Shown in pieces: positions 1-6,543 of a stretch of 8,180 nt of DNA; positions within the stretch are counted from its first letter, which is position 1, and each line of letters begins with the position of its first letter. The DNA is from an uncultured Opitutaceae bacterium (GTDB lineage Bacteria; Verrucomicrobiota; Verrucomicrobiae; Opitutales; Opitutaceae), in NCBI GenBank assembly GCA_946482625.1, contig CAMLSH010000160.1, positions 1 through 8,180 on the forward strand, written 5' to 3'. Under the pieces are notes generated by a model. The model made no database searches. It worked only from the letters and a program-made list of their open reading frames with translations, and had not been told where the DNA came from. The position numbers were made by a program, and so were the translations under genes.

Positions 1-22
1 CTTCGCGTCTTTGCGATTCAAG
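1..22. repeat. Degenerate tandem octamer at the left window edge
   Basis: The first bases read CTTCGCGT then CTTTGCGA, two near-identical octamers with two mismatches, followed by ATTCAAG. They lie just beyond the stop codon of the ABC transporter gene (stop complement at 40-42). Short CTTTGCGT-like tandem units are, from general memory, common dispersed intergenic repeats in environmental bacteria, so this may be the edge of such an element. Only two units are visible and the rest is outside the window, so the call is tentative. Positions 1-39 contain no gene and no recognisable terminator for the ABC gene. Confidence 0.25.
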
Positions 23-39
23 ATCGAGTCCGTAGACAA

Positions 40-1830
40 TTACTCTTCCAGCCGCCCGCCAGTCTGCCGCGCGTGCAGTTGCGAATAGAGCCCACCCGTC
101 GTCAAGAGCTGCTCGTGCGAGCCCACTTCTTCGATCTTTCCCGCGCGCATCGCGACGATGCGGTCGGCGTTGCGGATCGTCGAAAGCCGGTGTGCCACGA
201 CAAACGTCGTCCTCCCCTTCATGAGCCGCTCCAGCGCTTCTTGAATCAACGCCTCACTCTCCGAATCGAGCGCGGACGTCGCCTCGTCGAGAATCAACAC
301 ACGCGGGTCGCGTATCAGCGCGCGCGCGATGGCGAGGCGCTGTTTTTGCCCACCGGAGAGCCGGGCGCCTTTTTCACCGACCTGCGTCTCGATACCGTCG
401 GGAAGTTTCTCGATGAACTCCCACGCATTCGCATCGCGCAGCGCCGACAAGATGCGTTCATCGGTCACGGATTTCATCCCGTAGGTGATGTTCTCACGGA
501 TGGTGCCATCGAAGAGAATCGATTCCTGCGGCACGACCGACACGAAACGCCGATACGTCCGCAAATCGAGCGCGGCCATGTCGCGATCATCGAGCGCGAT
601 CGCGCCGCTCGTCGGCCGGATGAAACCGATGACGAGATTGAGCACGGTGGATTTCCCCGCGCCCGACGGGCCGACGAGCGCGATGGTTTCGCCGGCTTTC
701 ACATCCAACGTGAAGTCGCGCACCGCGTGCGCCTCCACCTCGGGATAACGAAACGACGCACTCTCAAACCGAAACGCGCCGTTCACTGCCGCGACCGAAG
801 ACTTGCCCTCGTTCTGTTCCAGATCCGGACACTGCAACACTTCGCCGATGGAACGCACCGCTTCGAAGCCGCGCACGATCATCGGCGTCGCGCCCGCGAG
901 CATCAGCACCGACCCCGTCAGGAGTCCGAAATAACCCGTCAACATGACGACGTCGCCCGGCGTGATCGGCAGAAACTGCGTGGCGCACGCCCAGGCGGCG
1001 AAGACCAGGCAGGCCATGTTGAAAAAGTTAAACACGACCCACGAAATCGCTCCGAAGACGGAGTTGATTTCGTCCACCTTGAGGCCCGCGTTGCGCACGC
1101 GTTCGAGGGAGTTTTCGATGCGCTCCAGCGCGCTCGTCTCCAAACCGTGGGCACGCGTGATGGGGATGAGATTGGTCATCTCGATCACGCGATTGGACAT
1201 CTGCTCGATCTCCTGGCGCAGCGACTTGTTTCGCTCGGAAACGTGTTTGTGCAGCGCGCGCACCATCACCACCGCCAGCGGGATGCAGCCCGCGAAGAAC
1301 ACTAAAAACCACGGCGCGCGGATGGCCGTGACGGCGAGCGCGAAGCCGAGATTGATGAACGCCGTCATGCCCGTGTCGAAAAGCCCGCGCGTGAGCTGCT
1401 CGATGGACTCGACGTCGCGCAGCACCTTCGTCTGGAGCGTGCCCGCGCTTTGCCGCGTGTAGTATCCGATCGATAGATGCTGAAGCCGCCGGCAGATCGC
1501 AGAGCGCAACCGCGTTTCCATCGAGCGCGCGGCGTGGCTGATCGAGCGCACGCACAGATAATTGACCGGGATGTTTTGCAGCAGGATCGCGAGGAGGATC
1601 GCCGCGTTGACCCAGATCTCGTTGAGCGAGTGTTTTTCCGGCTCCGCGACGATATCGATGATGCGCGCCGTCACGAGCGGCATGACCCAGACCGGGCTGT
1701 GCTTGATGACGTAGAGCACGGCGCCCCAGATCAGCCGCGTGCGCTCGCCGCGATAAAGAAACAGCAGCGTGCGAAGCGGGTGCTCTCCCTGGAAACGATG
1801 TTCAAGCGCGCCTTGAGGCGAAGAGGACAT
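40..1830 (-). CDS. ABC exporter half-transporter (fused permease and ATPase, MsbA/MDR-like)
   Basis: This 596-residue protein is an inner-membrane ABC exporter subunit expected to work as a dimer, using ATP to move a substrate out of the cytoplasm or across the membrane. The N-terminal half has about six hydrophobic segments (near residues 32-60, 70-94, 151-170, 173-190, 259-285, 294-319). The ATPase domain follows with Walker A GPSGAGKST (387-395), Q-loop glutamine (435), signature LSGGQ (491-495), Walker B VLILDE (511-516) and switch histidine in VVAHRLST (547). All catalytic motifs are intact and the length is normal for the family. The start is the ATG complement at 1828-1830. A GTG three codons upstream (1837-1839) has a G-run (1848-1852) eight bases before it and is a fair alternative. 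A further in-frame ATG at 1878 is unlikely because it abuts the terminator at 1881-1915. The substrate cannot be inferred; lipid, peptide or drug are all possible. Confidence 0.95.
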   Translation of the reverse strand: MSSSPQGALEHRFQGEHPLRTLLFLYRGERTRLIWGAVLYVIKHSPVWVMPLVTARIIDIVAEPEKHSLNEIWVNAAILLAILLQNIPVNYLCVRSISHAARSMETRLRSAICRRLQHLSIGYYTRQSAGTLQTKVLRDVESIEQLTRGLFDTGMTAFINLGFALAVTAIRAPWFLVFFAGCIPLAVVMVRALHKHVSERNKSLRQEIEQMSNRVIEMTNLIPITRAHGLETSALERIENSLERVRNAGLKVDEINSVFGAISWVVFNFFNMACLVFAAWACATQFLPITPGDVVMLTGYFGLLTGSVLMLAGATPMIVRGFEAVRSIGEVLQCPDLEQNEGKSSVAAVNGAFRFESASFRYPEVEAHAVRDFTLDVKAGETIALVGPSGAGKSTVLNLVIGFIRPTSGAIALDDRDMAALDLRTYRRFVSVVPQESILFDGTIRENITYGMKSVTDERILSALRDANAWEFIEKLPDGIETQVGEKGARLSGGQKQRLAIARALIRDPRVLILDEATSALDSESEALIQEALERLMKGRTTFVVAHRLSTIRNADRIVAMRAGKIEEVGSHEQLLTTGGLYSQLHARQTGGRLEE

Positions 1831-1880
1831 GCCGCGCACTATGCGAACCCCCGCCAGCCCGCCGAGTTCATTTCGCACGC

Positions 1881-1915
1881 AATAAAAAGCCGCGCCCCGG
1901 CAAAGGGACGCGGCT
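1881..1915 (-). terminator. Intrinsic (Rho-independent) terminator, minus strand
   Basis: Read on the minus strand, a 7-bp perfect stem (AGCCGCG at 1888-1894 with CGCGGCT at 1909-1915) continues past one mismatch into three more G-C pairs (1896-1898 with 1905-1907), closing a 6-base loop. It is followed directly by TTTTTATT. This is a textbook intrinsic terminator for transcripts coming from the TonB-dependent receptor gene, whose stop codon is about 130 bases upstream. It separates the receptor from the ABC gene, whose ATG is only 50 bases beyond the T-tract. There is no T-run on the plus-strand side, so it should act in one direction only. Confidence 0.85.
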
Positions 1916-1974
1916 GTTACAACAGAACCTGCACTAGAACTATTCTGACGCTAATATGAACGCCTCCGACGCAA

Positions 1975-1997
1975 CCGGCGCAGATGGCTGCGGCCGG
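1975..1997 (-). other. Strong stem-loop in the 3' untranslated region of the receptor transcript
   Basis: The segments CCGG-CGCAG (1975-1983) and CTGCG-g-CCGG (1988-1997) can form a 9-bp GC-rich stem with a single bulged base and a 4-base loop. It lies between the receptor stop codon (2048) and the T-tailed terminator (1881-1915). No T-run follows on either strand, so it is not an intrinsic terminator by itself. It could stabilise the 3' end of the receptor mRNA or be incidental to the GC-rich sequence. The rest of 1916-2047 shows no gene. Confidence 0.4.
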
Positions 1998-2047
1998 CGA
2001 CTGAAGAAGCGTCCAAAGTTTTCTGGCATCGGTCGACCGGGAGAGGC

Positions 2048-4465
2048 TTAGAAATTATAGGTGATCGAGGCCTTCACATTGATCGGCTCGCCAACGATGA
2101 GCGAACCGCGGCTGCCAGCGGCGAGGATGTAGTCCTTGTCCGTGACATTGTTGACCTGCAGACGGGCGGTCCAATCGGTGGCGCGGTAAGTGACGCCAAT
2201 GTTCACGAGTGTGCGGCCGGCGACTTTGAAGCTCGGCTGGGCAGCCACGAAACCGCCGCCGGGCAGCGGACGCGTGGTCGTGTAGCCAGTGGTGTTTTCG
2301 CCAACGACGTCGCTCTTGTAATCGACACCGGCACTGAAGCCGAAGTTTTTCAACACGCCCTCGGTGAAACGGTAATCGCCGTAAAGACCACCGGCCTCAT
2401 CGGGCACCGCGCGGAGACGAACCTCGGTGATCGGCTGGCGGACTTTGAACTTGGTGTAGTTACCGAGGATCGTGAGGTTCTTGTTGTACGAGTACGTACC
2501 CTCGAACTCCCAGCCCTTCGAGTTGAGGTTGAGGTAGAGCGGATTCGGGAAATCCGGCGGCGGCGTGATGCCTTGCGAGATGAGCACGTAGTAGTCGCTG
2601 TTCGGCACCGGGTAATTTTTCTGCACGATGTCGAAGTAAGCGAACGACGCGGTCAGGCGGCCTTCGAGGAGCGAAGTCTTCACGCCGTATTCGTTCTGGC
2701 TGCCCTCGGCGACTTTCAGGCTGTCGCGGTTGTTACCGGCGCTGAGCGAGCCGGGCATCGTGCCGCCGGTGGTGTTGCGACCGTAGAAGAGCGAGACCTG
2801 CTTGATCGGTTTCACGAGAACACCGAGCGACGTGGCGGTGTCGGACAGATTGTAGGACGGCGTGGTCGTCAGCAGCACAGGGTCGAGCGCGGTGCCGGTG
2901 GTGTCCGTGCGCGTCAGCTCGCCGAAGAAGCGGGAAACGCCGCCGGAGAGATGCAGACGCTCATCGAAGAAGCTGATGTTCTCCTGCAGGAACAACTGGA
3001 GATCGTTTTGCTTGCCAATCTTGTCGGTGCCGCCGTTGGCGGGCGTGGGTTGCTGAAACGCATAACCCGGGAACGTGATCGCACCGAGGTTGTTTGCGGC
3101 GACCTGAGGACGGCCGGCAGCGGGATAAGCTTTGAAGTGAACCTTCGAGGTGTTGGCCGCGAAGCCGGTAAGTGTGGTGGATTTGAACCAGGTATCTTCG
3201 AAGCGGATCGCGTACTCGTTCTTGATGTGCGCCTCGGTGTACTCGAGGTAGACGCGACCGTTGTTGCGATTGTAGAGCCACGTCGAGGGATCGGTGACCG
3301 GCGTCGGCGTGCCGACGAGAGCGGTGCCCGACGTGTTGTAGGCTGAGGTGTTCCAATTTACGCCGGGTTCGTATTTACCGGTGTAAGGATTGCGACTACC
3401 ACCGCCGGGATTGGCGATTGCTGCGCCCGTGCCACCAACATCGCTGCGAATGACGTGGTCGGCCATGACGTAGAGTTTGGACGTCACGTGATCGCCGAGC
3501 ACGGAGAGGAGCTCCGCGCTCAAACGCTCGGTCGCGCGATGGCGCGAATCGACTTCGTTGCCAAACGACCAGTCGCGAGGAAGGCCGGGAGCGATACGGG
3601 CGTAGCCGTCGCTGCCGACGTTGGGATCGATGGGAAGACCGCCCAGATTCGTCTCACGGTTTTGCAGCACTTCGCCTTTGATGGTCAGCGTCTGCGTGGG
3701 CGTGAGCTTCACCGTGAACGACGGCGCTACCATGTAGCCGTTGCGGTAGTGATCGTTGATGTAGCCTTCGTTCCTCCAGTACGCGGCGACGATGCGCGCG
3801 GCCATCGTGCCTTCGCTGTTGAGCACGCGATTGACGTCGGTGTGAACGCCCGTGCCGAAGTACTGCGCGAGATCGAGTGTGACGCTGGCTTTATTTTTGA
3901 AAATCGGGGACTTGGTGATCGGGTTCATCACGCCACCAGGACTGCCGCCCGGGACGAGGATGGCGTTAGGACCTTTGATCACTTCGACGCGCTCGATGTT
4001 AAAAGGAGCGAGCGACATGCTGTAGCCATCCGCACCGGAAATCACCGTGCCATCGATGAACTCCTGAGAAACTTGGAAGCCGCGGATCTGGTAGCGGTCA
4101 CCGCCGAATGGCAGCGAAGACTCCACCACCGGCGTGACGTATTTGGCCGCATCGAGCATGCGGAATCCCATCGAGTCCTGCATAAACTCGCCGGACACGA
4201 CCGAGATGGTCTGGGGAATGTCCTGGATGGACATCGCCACGCGCGAGGTCGAGAGAGCCTGCTGGGATTGGTAAGGGTTGGCGGGCTCTTCGGTGATTCT
4301 GAACTCGGGCAGGTTAACGATTTGCTCTGGCTCCGACGCGGGGGCCGCCGGGGTTGCGGGTTGGGCGAACGCCACTGGGCCGGCGGCCAGCAACGCTGAG
4401 GTGAGCAAGAGGCTGCGATACGGCAGACTCGACGACGAACGAACATGCCAATTCTGGGTAGTCAT
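2048..4465 (-). CDS. TonB-dependent outer-membrane receptor
   Basis: This 805-residue protein is an outer-membrane beta-barrel receptor that imports a scarce ligand using energy passed on by TonB-ExbB-ExbD. A signal peptide covers about residues 1-34, with a hydrophobic core LLLTSALLAAGPVA and a likely cut after AFA. A short linker with a possible TonB-box-like stretch (EFRITEE, 54-60) precedes the plug, which carries IPQTISVVSGEFMQD (83-97), DRYQIRGF (123-130), FNIERVEVIKGP (155-166) and GSPGGVMNPITKSP (174-187). The remaining roughly 610 residues fit a 22-strand barrel, and the protein ends in ITYNF, with the terminal aromatic usual for barrel assembly. No carboxypeptidase-like N-terminal domain is present. 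The plug wording is closest to siderophore-type receptors, but in Verrucomicrobia such receptors are often paired with LacI-type regulators, so a sugar or oligosaccharide ligand is equally plausible. The start at 4465 is chosen because the signal peptide begins there and a GGAAG (4468-4472, complement) lies just upstream, though the 2-base gap is short. The open frame runs further upstream to 4693 but only as antisense to the regulator. It probably forms a unit with the divergent regulator and is terminated at 1881-1915. Confidence 0.95.
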   Translation of the reverse strand: MTTQNWHVRSSSSLPYRSLLLTSALLAAGPVAFAQPATPAAPASEPEQIVNLPEFRITEEPANPYQSQQALSTSRVAMSIQDIPQTISVVSGEFMQDSMGFRMLDAAKYVTPVVESSLPFGGDRYQIRGFQVSQEFIDGTVISGADGYSMSLAPFNIERVEVIKGPNAILVPGGSPGGVMNPITKSPIFKNKASVTLDLAQYFGTGVHTDVNRVLNSEGTMAARIVAAYWRNEGYINDHYRNGYMVAPSFTVKLTPTQTLTIKGEVLQNRETNLGGLPIDPNVGSDGYARIAPGLPRDWSFGNEVDSRHRATERLSAELLSVLGDHVTSKLYVMADHVIRSDVGGTGAAIANPGGGSRNPYTGKYEPGVNWNTSAYNTSGTALVGTPTPVTDPSTWLYNRNNGRVYLEYTEAHIKNEYAIRFEDTWFKSTTLTGFAANTSKVHFKAYPAAGRPQVAANNLGAITFPGYAFQQPTPANGGTDKIGKQNDLQLFLQENISFFDERLHLSGGVSRFFGELTRTDTTGTALDPVLLTTTPSYNLSDTATSLGVLVKPIKQVSLFYGRNTTGGTMPGSLSAGNNRDSLKVAEGSQNEYGVKTSLLEGRLTASFAYFDIVQKNYPVPNSDYYVLISQGITPPPDFPNPLYLNLNSKGWEFEGTYSYNKNLTILGNYTKFKVRQPITEVRLRAVPDEAGGLYGDYRFTEGVLKNFGFSAGVDYKSDVVGENTTGYTTTRPLPGGGFVAAQPSFKVAGRTLVNIGVTYRATDWTARLQVNNVTDKDYILAAGSRGSLIVGEPINVKASITYNF

Positions 4466-4497
4466 ATCTTCCAACAGGTAGGGTTTGGGTTTTATGC

Positions 4498-4510
4498 CGT
4501 TTGAAAAACG
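4498..4510. repeat. Short inverted repeat CGTTT-gaa-AAACG, possible operator half-sites
   Basis: Five-base arms (4498-4502 and 4506-4510) are separated by three bases. The arms share the AAACG/CGTTT core with the octamer at 4539-4546, roughly four helical turns away. That shared core is what makes it worth recording; a 5-bp repeat alone could be chance. Confidence 0.25.
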
Positions 4511-4538
4511 ACAGGGGCGCTGGGGTCCTTTGCTCAAA

Positions 4539-4546
4539 AAACGTTT
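4539..4546. promoter_or_regulatory. Candidate LacI-family operator core AAACGTTT
   Basis: A perfect 8-base palindrome with a central CG step. Many LacI-family proteins insert hinge leucines at a central CpG flanked by A/T-rich half-sites, as in catabolite-response elements. The site lies 41 bases before the regulator's ATG and 73 bases before the receptor's start. The symmetry does not extend past the octamer (A/G next), so support is moderate to low. Confidence 0.35.
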
Positions 4547-4570
4547 GCGCCGTGCGCGCGAACACGCGGA

Positions 4571-4589
4571 ATGCCGAACAGTTCGGCAT
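4571..4589. promoter_or_regulatory. Perfect 19-base palindrome overlapping the regulator's start codon
   Basis: The sequence ATGCCGAAC-A-GTTCGGCAT has two exact 9-base arms around one central base. Its right arm includes the first two bases of the ATG of the LacI-family gene (4588-4590). It could be an autoregulatory operator that blocks transcription of the regulator. Alternatively, as RNA, it could fold into a stem of 7-8 bp that buries the start codon. No good Shine-Dalgarno sequence lies upstream of this ATG. The symmetry is directly visible; the function is inferred. Confidence 0.55.
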
Positions 4590-5616
4590 GGCTGCAAAAA
4601 ACAATCCAACGATCCGATCTCTCGCCAAAAGTCTGCGGCTTTCGCCCGCAACCGTGTCCGACGCGCTGCGCGGAACAGGTCGTGTTGATCCACAAACTGC
4701 GAAACGCGTGTCCGCTGCGGCTGAGAAAGTCGGATACAAAATCAATCCACTCACCACGGCCCTTATGTCAGATCTGCGTCGCTCCCGCGCGACCACGTTC
4801 CGCGGAGTCATCGCGGCGGTGGATATCAACGAAGGCCCGCGCTTTCCGCACGGCCCCTTCCCCCGGCAGATTGTCGCCGGCGCGCGTCAACGGGCCAACG
4901 AGCTCGGCTTCCAGTTCGAGGAGTTTCTGGCAGGTCTCCAGGCGCTGTCTCTGCCGCGCCTGGATTCCATCCTCAAATCGCGCGGTATCCACGGAATCAT
5001 GCTGCTGCCCTCGTGGTCGTCTCCGGACCTCTCGACCTTGGACTGGAGTAACTACGCCGGCGTTTACACCGACAACTTCATCGAGAAGCCCCGGCTCCAC
5101 ACCGTGTGCAGCGACCACTACCGATCGATGATGGACCTGCTCGCGCGGCTGGTTGCCCGCGGCTACAAGCGTCCTGGCCTCATGCTTGAAACCGGGCGCG
5201 ACGAACGGCTGCTGCTGCGCCAGAGCGCCGCGTTTCGCGCGTTTCAGGAGAGCAACTCGCGGGTCATCGAACCCGTGCCGATCCTCTTCGCACGCGAACC
5301 GAGCCAGAAGGAGTTTTCCCCGTGGTTCAAACGTCACCAACCCGATGTCGTGCTCAATCATTTCGACGAGACCATCGCCTGGATGGAGGCCTGCGGTGCC
5401 CGCCTGCCGGATACACACGGCTATGTTTGTCTGAACGTCATCGCTCGCACCCGCCCCTGCGCCGCGCTCGATCTCCAGCCGCGGCAATTGGGCGCGCGCG
5501 CGGTCGAACTGCTGATCGGCCAGTTGCAACGCGCCGAGTACGGCAGCCCCGCGTGGACCACCACAACGATGCTCACCGCGAGCTGGCTCGAAGGTCCGAG
5601 CCTGCGCCCCGCATAA
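4588..5616 (+). CDS. LacI-family transcriptional regulator
   Basis: This 342-residue protein is a DNA-binding regulator with a ligand-sensing domain related to periplasmic sugar-binding proteins. The N-terminal helix-turn-helix is clear: PTIRSLAKSLRLSPATVSDALRG (about 7-29), then RVDPQTAKRVSAAAEKVGY (about 31-49). A hinge NPLTTALMSDLRRSR precedes the effector domain, which begins GVIAAVD. Later parts such as GIHGIMLLPSW, PDVVLNHFDETIAWM, YVCLNV and the closing LGARAVELLIGQL fit the LacI/GalR fold. The start is the ATG directly before the DNA-binding domain. A TTG at 4501 would add 29 residues of no family character and is rejected. The gene is read away from the TonB-dependent receptor across 122 bases, so it probably controls receptor transcription in response to the imported ligand or a derivative. 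A 19-base palindrome across its start codon suggests self-regulation. The ligand is unknown. The hinge is about five residues longer than in E. coli LacI. Confidence 0.93.
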   Translation: MAAKNNPTIRSLAKSLRLSPATVSDALRGTGRVDPQTAKRVSAAAEKVGYKINPLTTALMSDLRRSRATTFRGVIAAVDINEGPRFPHGPFPRQIVAGARQRANELGFQFEEFLAGLQALSLPRLDSILKSRGIHGIMLLPSWSSPDLSTLDWSNYAGVYTDNFIEKPRLHTVCSDHYRSMMDLLARLVARGYKRPGLMLETGRDERLLLRQSAAFRAFQESNSRVIEPVPILFAREPSQKEFSPWFKRHQPDVVLNHFDETIAWMEACGARLPDTHGYVCLNVIARTRPCAALDLQPRQLGARAVELLIGQLQRAEYGSPAWTTTTMLTASWLEGPSLRPA

Positions 5617-5624
5617 GCTCTGCC

Positions 5625-5688
5625 GCGGGCAAACCCGCACGAGCCACGTCGTCAGATTCGCGCGCCGCGTCTCACTGCGAAGGCGCAG
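5625..5688. terminator. Weak GC-rich hairpins in the convergent gap, possible transcription end
   Basis: Between the convergent regulator and menB genes, GCGGG-caaa-CCCGC (5625-5638) and CTGCG-aagg-CGCAG (5675-5688) can each form a 5-bp stem with a 4-base loop. Neither is followed by a T-run on either strand, so neither is a classical intrinsic terminator. Because both genes end in this 90-base gap, a bidirectional stop is expected somewhere here. The assignment is weak. Confidence 0.2.
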
Positions 5689-5706
5689 CGCCGCAGACGT
5701 CACACG

Positions 5707-6543
5707 TTACGGCAGCCAGGGAAACTTCCGCGCGTTGGGCTTCCGCTTCTCGCGTTGCGCGCCGTGAAACTCCTTCGCCTCGTCTGTCATGTAGTAGAGC
5801 AGCGTCGCGTTGCCCGCGAGTTCCTGGATGCCCGACTGGCCGTCGACATCGGCGTTGAACGCGCTCTTCAAGCAGCGGATCGCCAGCGGGCTGTGCCCCA
5901 TGATCTCGCGCGCCCACTTCACGCCTTCTTCCTCGAGCTGCGCGACGGGCACCACGGTGTTCACCAGCCCCATCTCTAGTGCCTGCTTTGCGTCGTATTG
6001 GCGGCAAAGGTACCAGATCTCGCGCGCTTTTTTCTGGCCGACGATGCGCGCCAGATAACTCGAGCCAAACCCGCCGTCGAAGCTTCCCATTTTCGGGCCG
6101 ACTTGGCCAAAGATGCCGTTGTCCGCCGCGATCGAAAGATCGCACACGAGGTGAAGAACGTGTCCGCCGCCGATCGCATAGCCCGCCACCAGCGCGATCA
6201 CGACCTTCGGCATCGACCGGATGAGTTTTTGCAGATCGAGCACGTTGAGGCGCGGCACACCGTCGTCGCCGACATAGCCGGCGTGGCCGCGAACGCTCTG
6301 ATCGCCGCCCGCGCAGAACGCGTATTTCCCGTCCGTGTGCGGACCCGCGCCGGTGAGCAGCACAACGCCGACCGTCTGGTCTTCCCGCGCGTCGATGAAC
6401 GCGTCGTACATCTCGAAAACCGTCTGCGGCCGAAACGCGTTCCGCTTTTCCGGACGGTTGATCGTGATCTTCGCGATACCATCCGCCTTGTGATAGAGGA
6501 TGTCCTTGTACGTTTTGACGACCTGCCAGTTGGGAAGACTCAT
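5707..6543 (-). CDS. menB: 1,4-dihydroxy-2-naphthoyl-CoA synthase (MenB)
   Basis: This 278-residue crotonase-fold enzyme closes the second ring in menaquinone (vitamin K2) synthesis, turning o-succinylbenzoyl-CoA into 1,4-dihydroxy-2-naphthoyl-CoA in the cytoplasm. Family landmarks are plain: [14 protein letters not shown], the oxyanion-hole stretches [11 protein letters not shown] and [28 protein letters not shown] with the conserved SFD aspartate, [38 protein letters not shown] and LLYYMTDEA. Length matches the family (E. coli 285). Having glycine in QVG, where the mycobacterial enzyme has aspartate, places it in the bicarbonate-dependent class known from E. coli. The C-terminal motif usually read as EGR(D/N)AF is here EFHGAQ, although the lysine-arginine of EKRKP remains. 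The start at 6543 puts MSLPNW just before the first strand. The frame is open to 6681, but the extra 46 residues have no family character and overlap the kup start. No other men gene is in the window. No convincing ribosome-binding site is visible. Confidence 0.96.
   Translation of the reverse strand: MSLPNWQVVKTYKDILYHKADGIAKITINRPEKRNAFRPQTVFEMYDAFIDAREDQTVGVVLLTGAGPHTDGKYAFCAGGDQSVRGHAGYVGDDGVPRLNVLDLQKLIRSMPKVVIALVAGYAIGGGHVLHLVCDLSIAADNGIFGQVGPKMGSFDGGFGSSYLARIVGQKKAREIWYLCRQYDAKQALEMGLVNTVVPVAQLEEEGVKWAREIMGHSPLAIRCLKSAFNADVDGQSGIQELAGNATLLYYMTDEAKEFHGAQREKRKPNARKFPWLP

Larger units (their letters stand above)
4466..4587. promoter_or_regulatory. Divergent control region between receptor and LacI-family regulator
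   Basis: These 122 bases separate the start codons of two divergently read genes and so must hold both promoters and, by family habit, the operators for the regulator. I see three inverted repeats: CGTTT-gaa-AAACG (4498-4510), AAACGTTT with a central CG (4539-4546), and a perfect palindrome at 4571-4589. No sequence on either strand matches a sigma-70 promoter well enough, with correct spacing, to be called. A possible TTGAAA at 4501-4506 on the plus strand lacks a matching -10 element. The role of the region is inferred from gene arrangement. Confidence 0.6.

Noticed and set aside
73..1305. Long open frame of 410 codons on the plus strand, antisense to the ABC transporter
   Set aside because: It is rich in Arg, His and Asp with no family motif, while the minus strand encodes all ABC motifs in order. 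It is a shadow frame typical of GC-rich DNA.
2030..2039. 10-base palindrome CGGTCGACCG just past the receptor stop codon
   Set aside because: It can form only a 3-bp stem with a 4-base loop, has no T-run, and short GC palindromes are expected by chance here.
3455..4399. Long plus-strand open frame (and another at 2573-3346) across the receptor gene
   Set aside because: Composition is Arg/Val/Gly-rich and low in information, with no recognisable domain, and both lie entirely antisense to a clear TonB-dependent receptor.
4501..4587. TTG start giving the regulator 29 extra residues
   Set aside because: The DNA-binding domain of LacI-family proteins begins within a few residues of the N-terminus, which fits the ATG at 4588. 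The extension has no family character.
4466..4693. 76-residue N-terminal extension of the receptor frame
   Set aside because: It would overlap the regulator's coding region and put basic, non-secretory sequence ahead of a clear signal peptide. The start at 4465 explains the protein fully.
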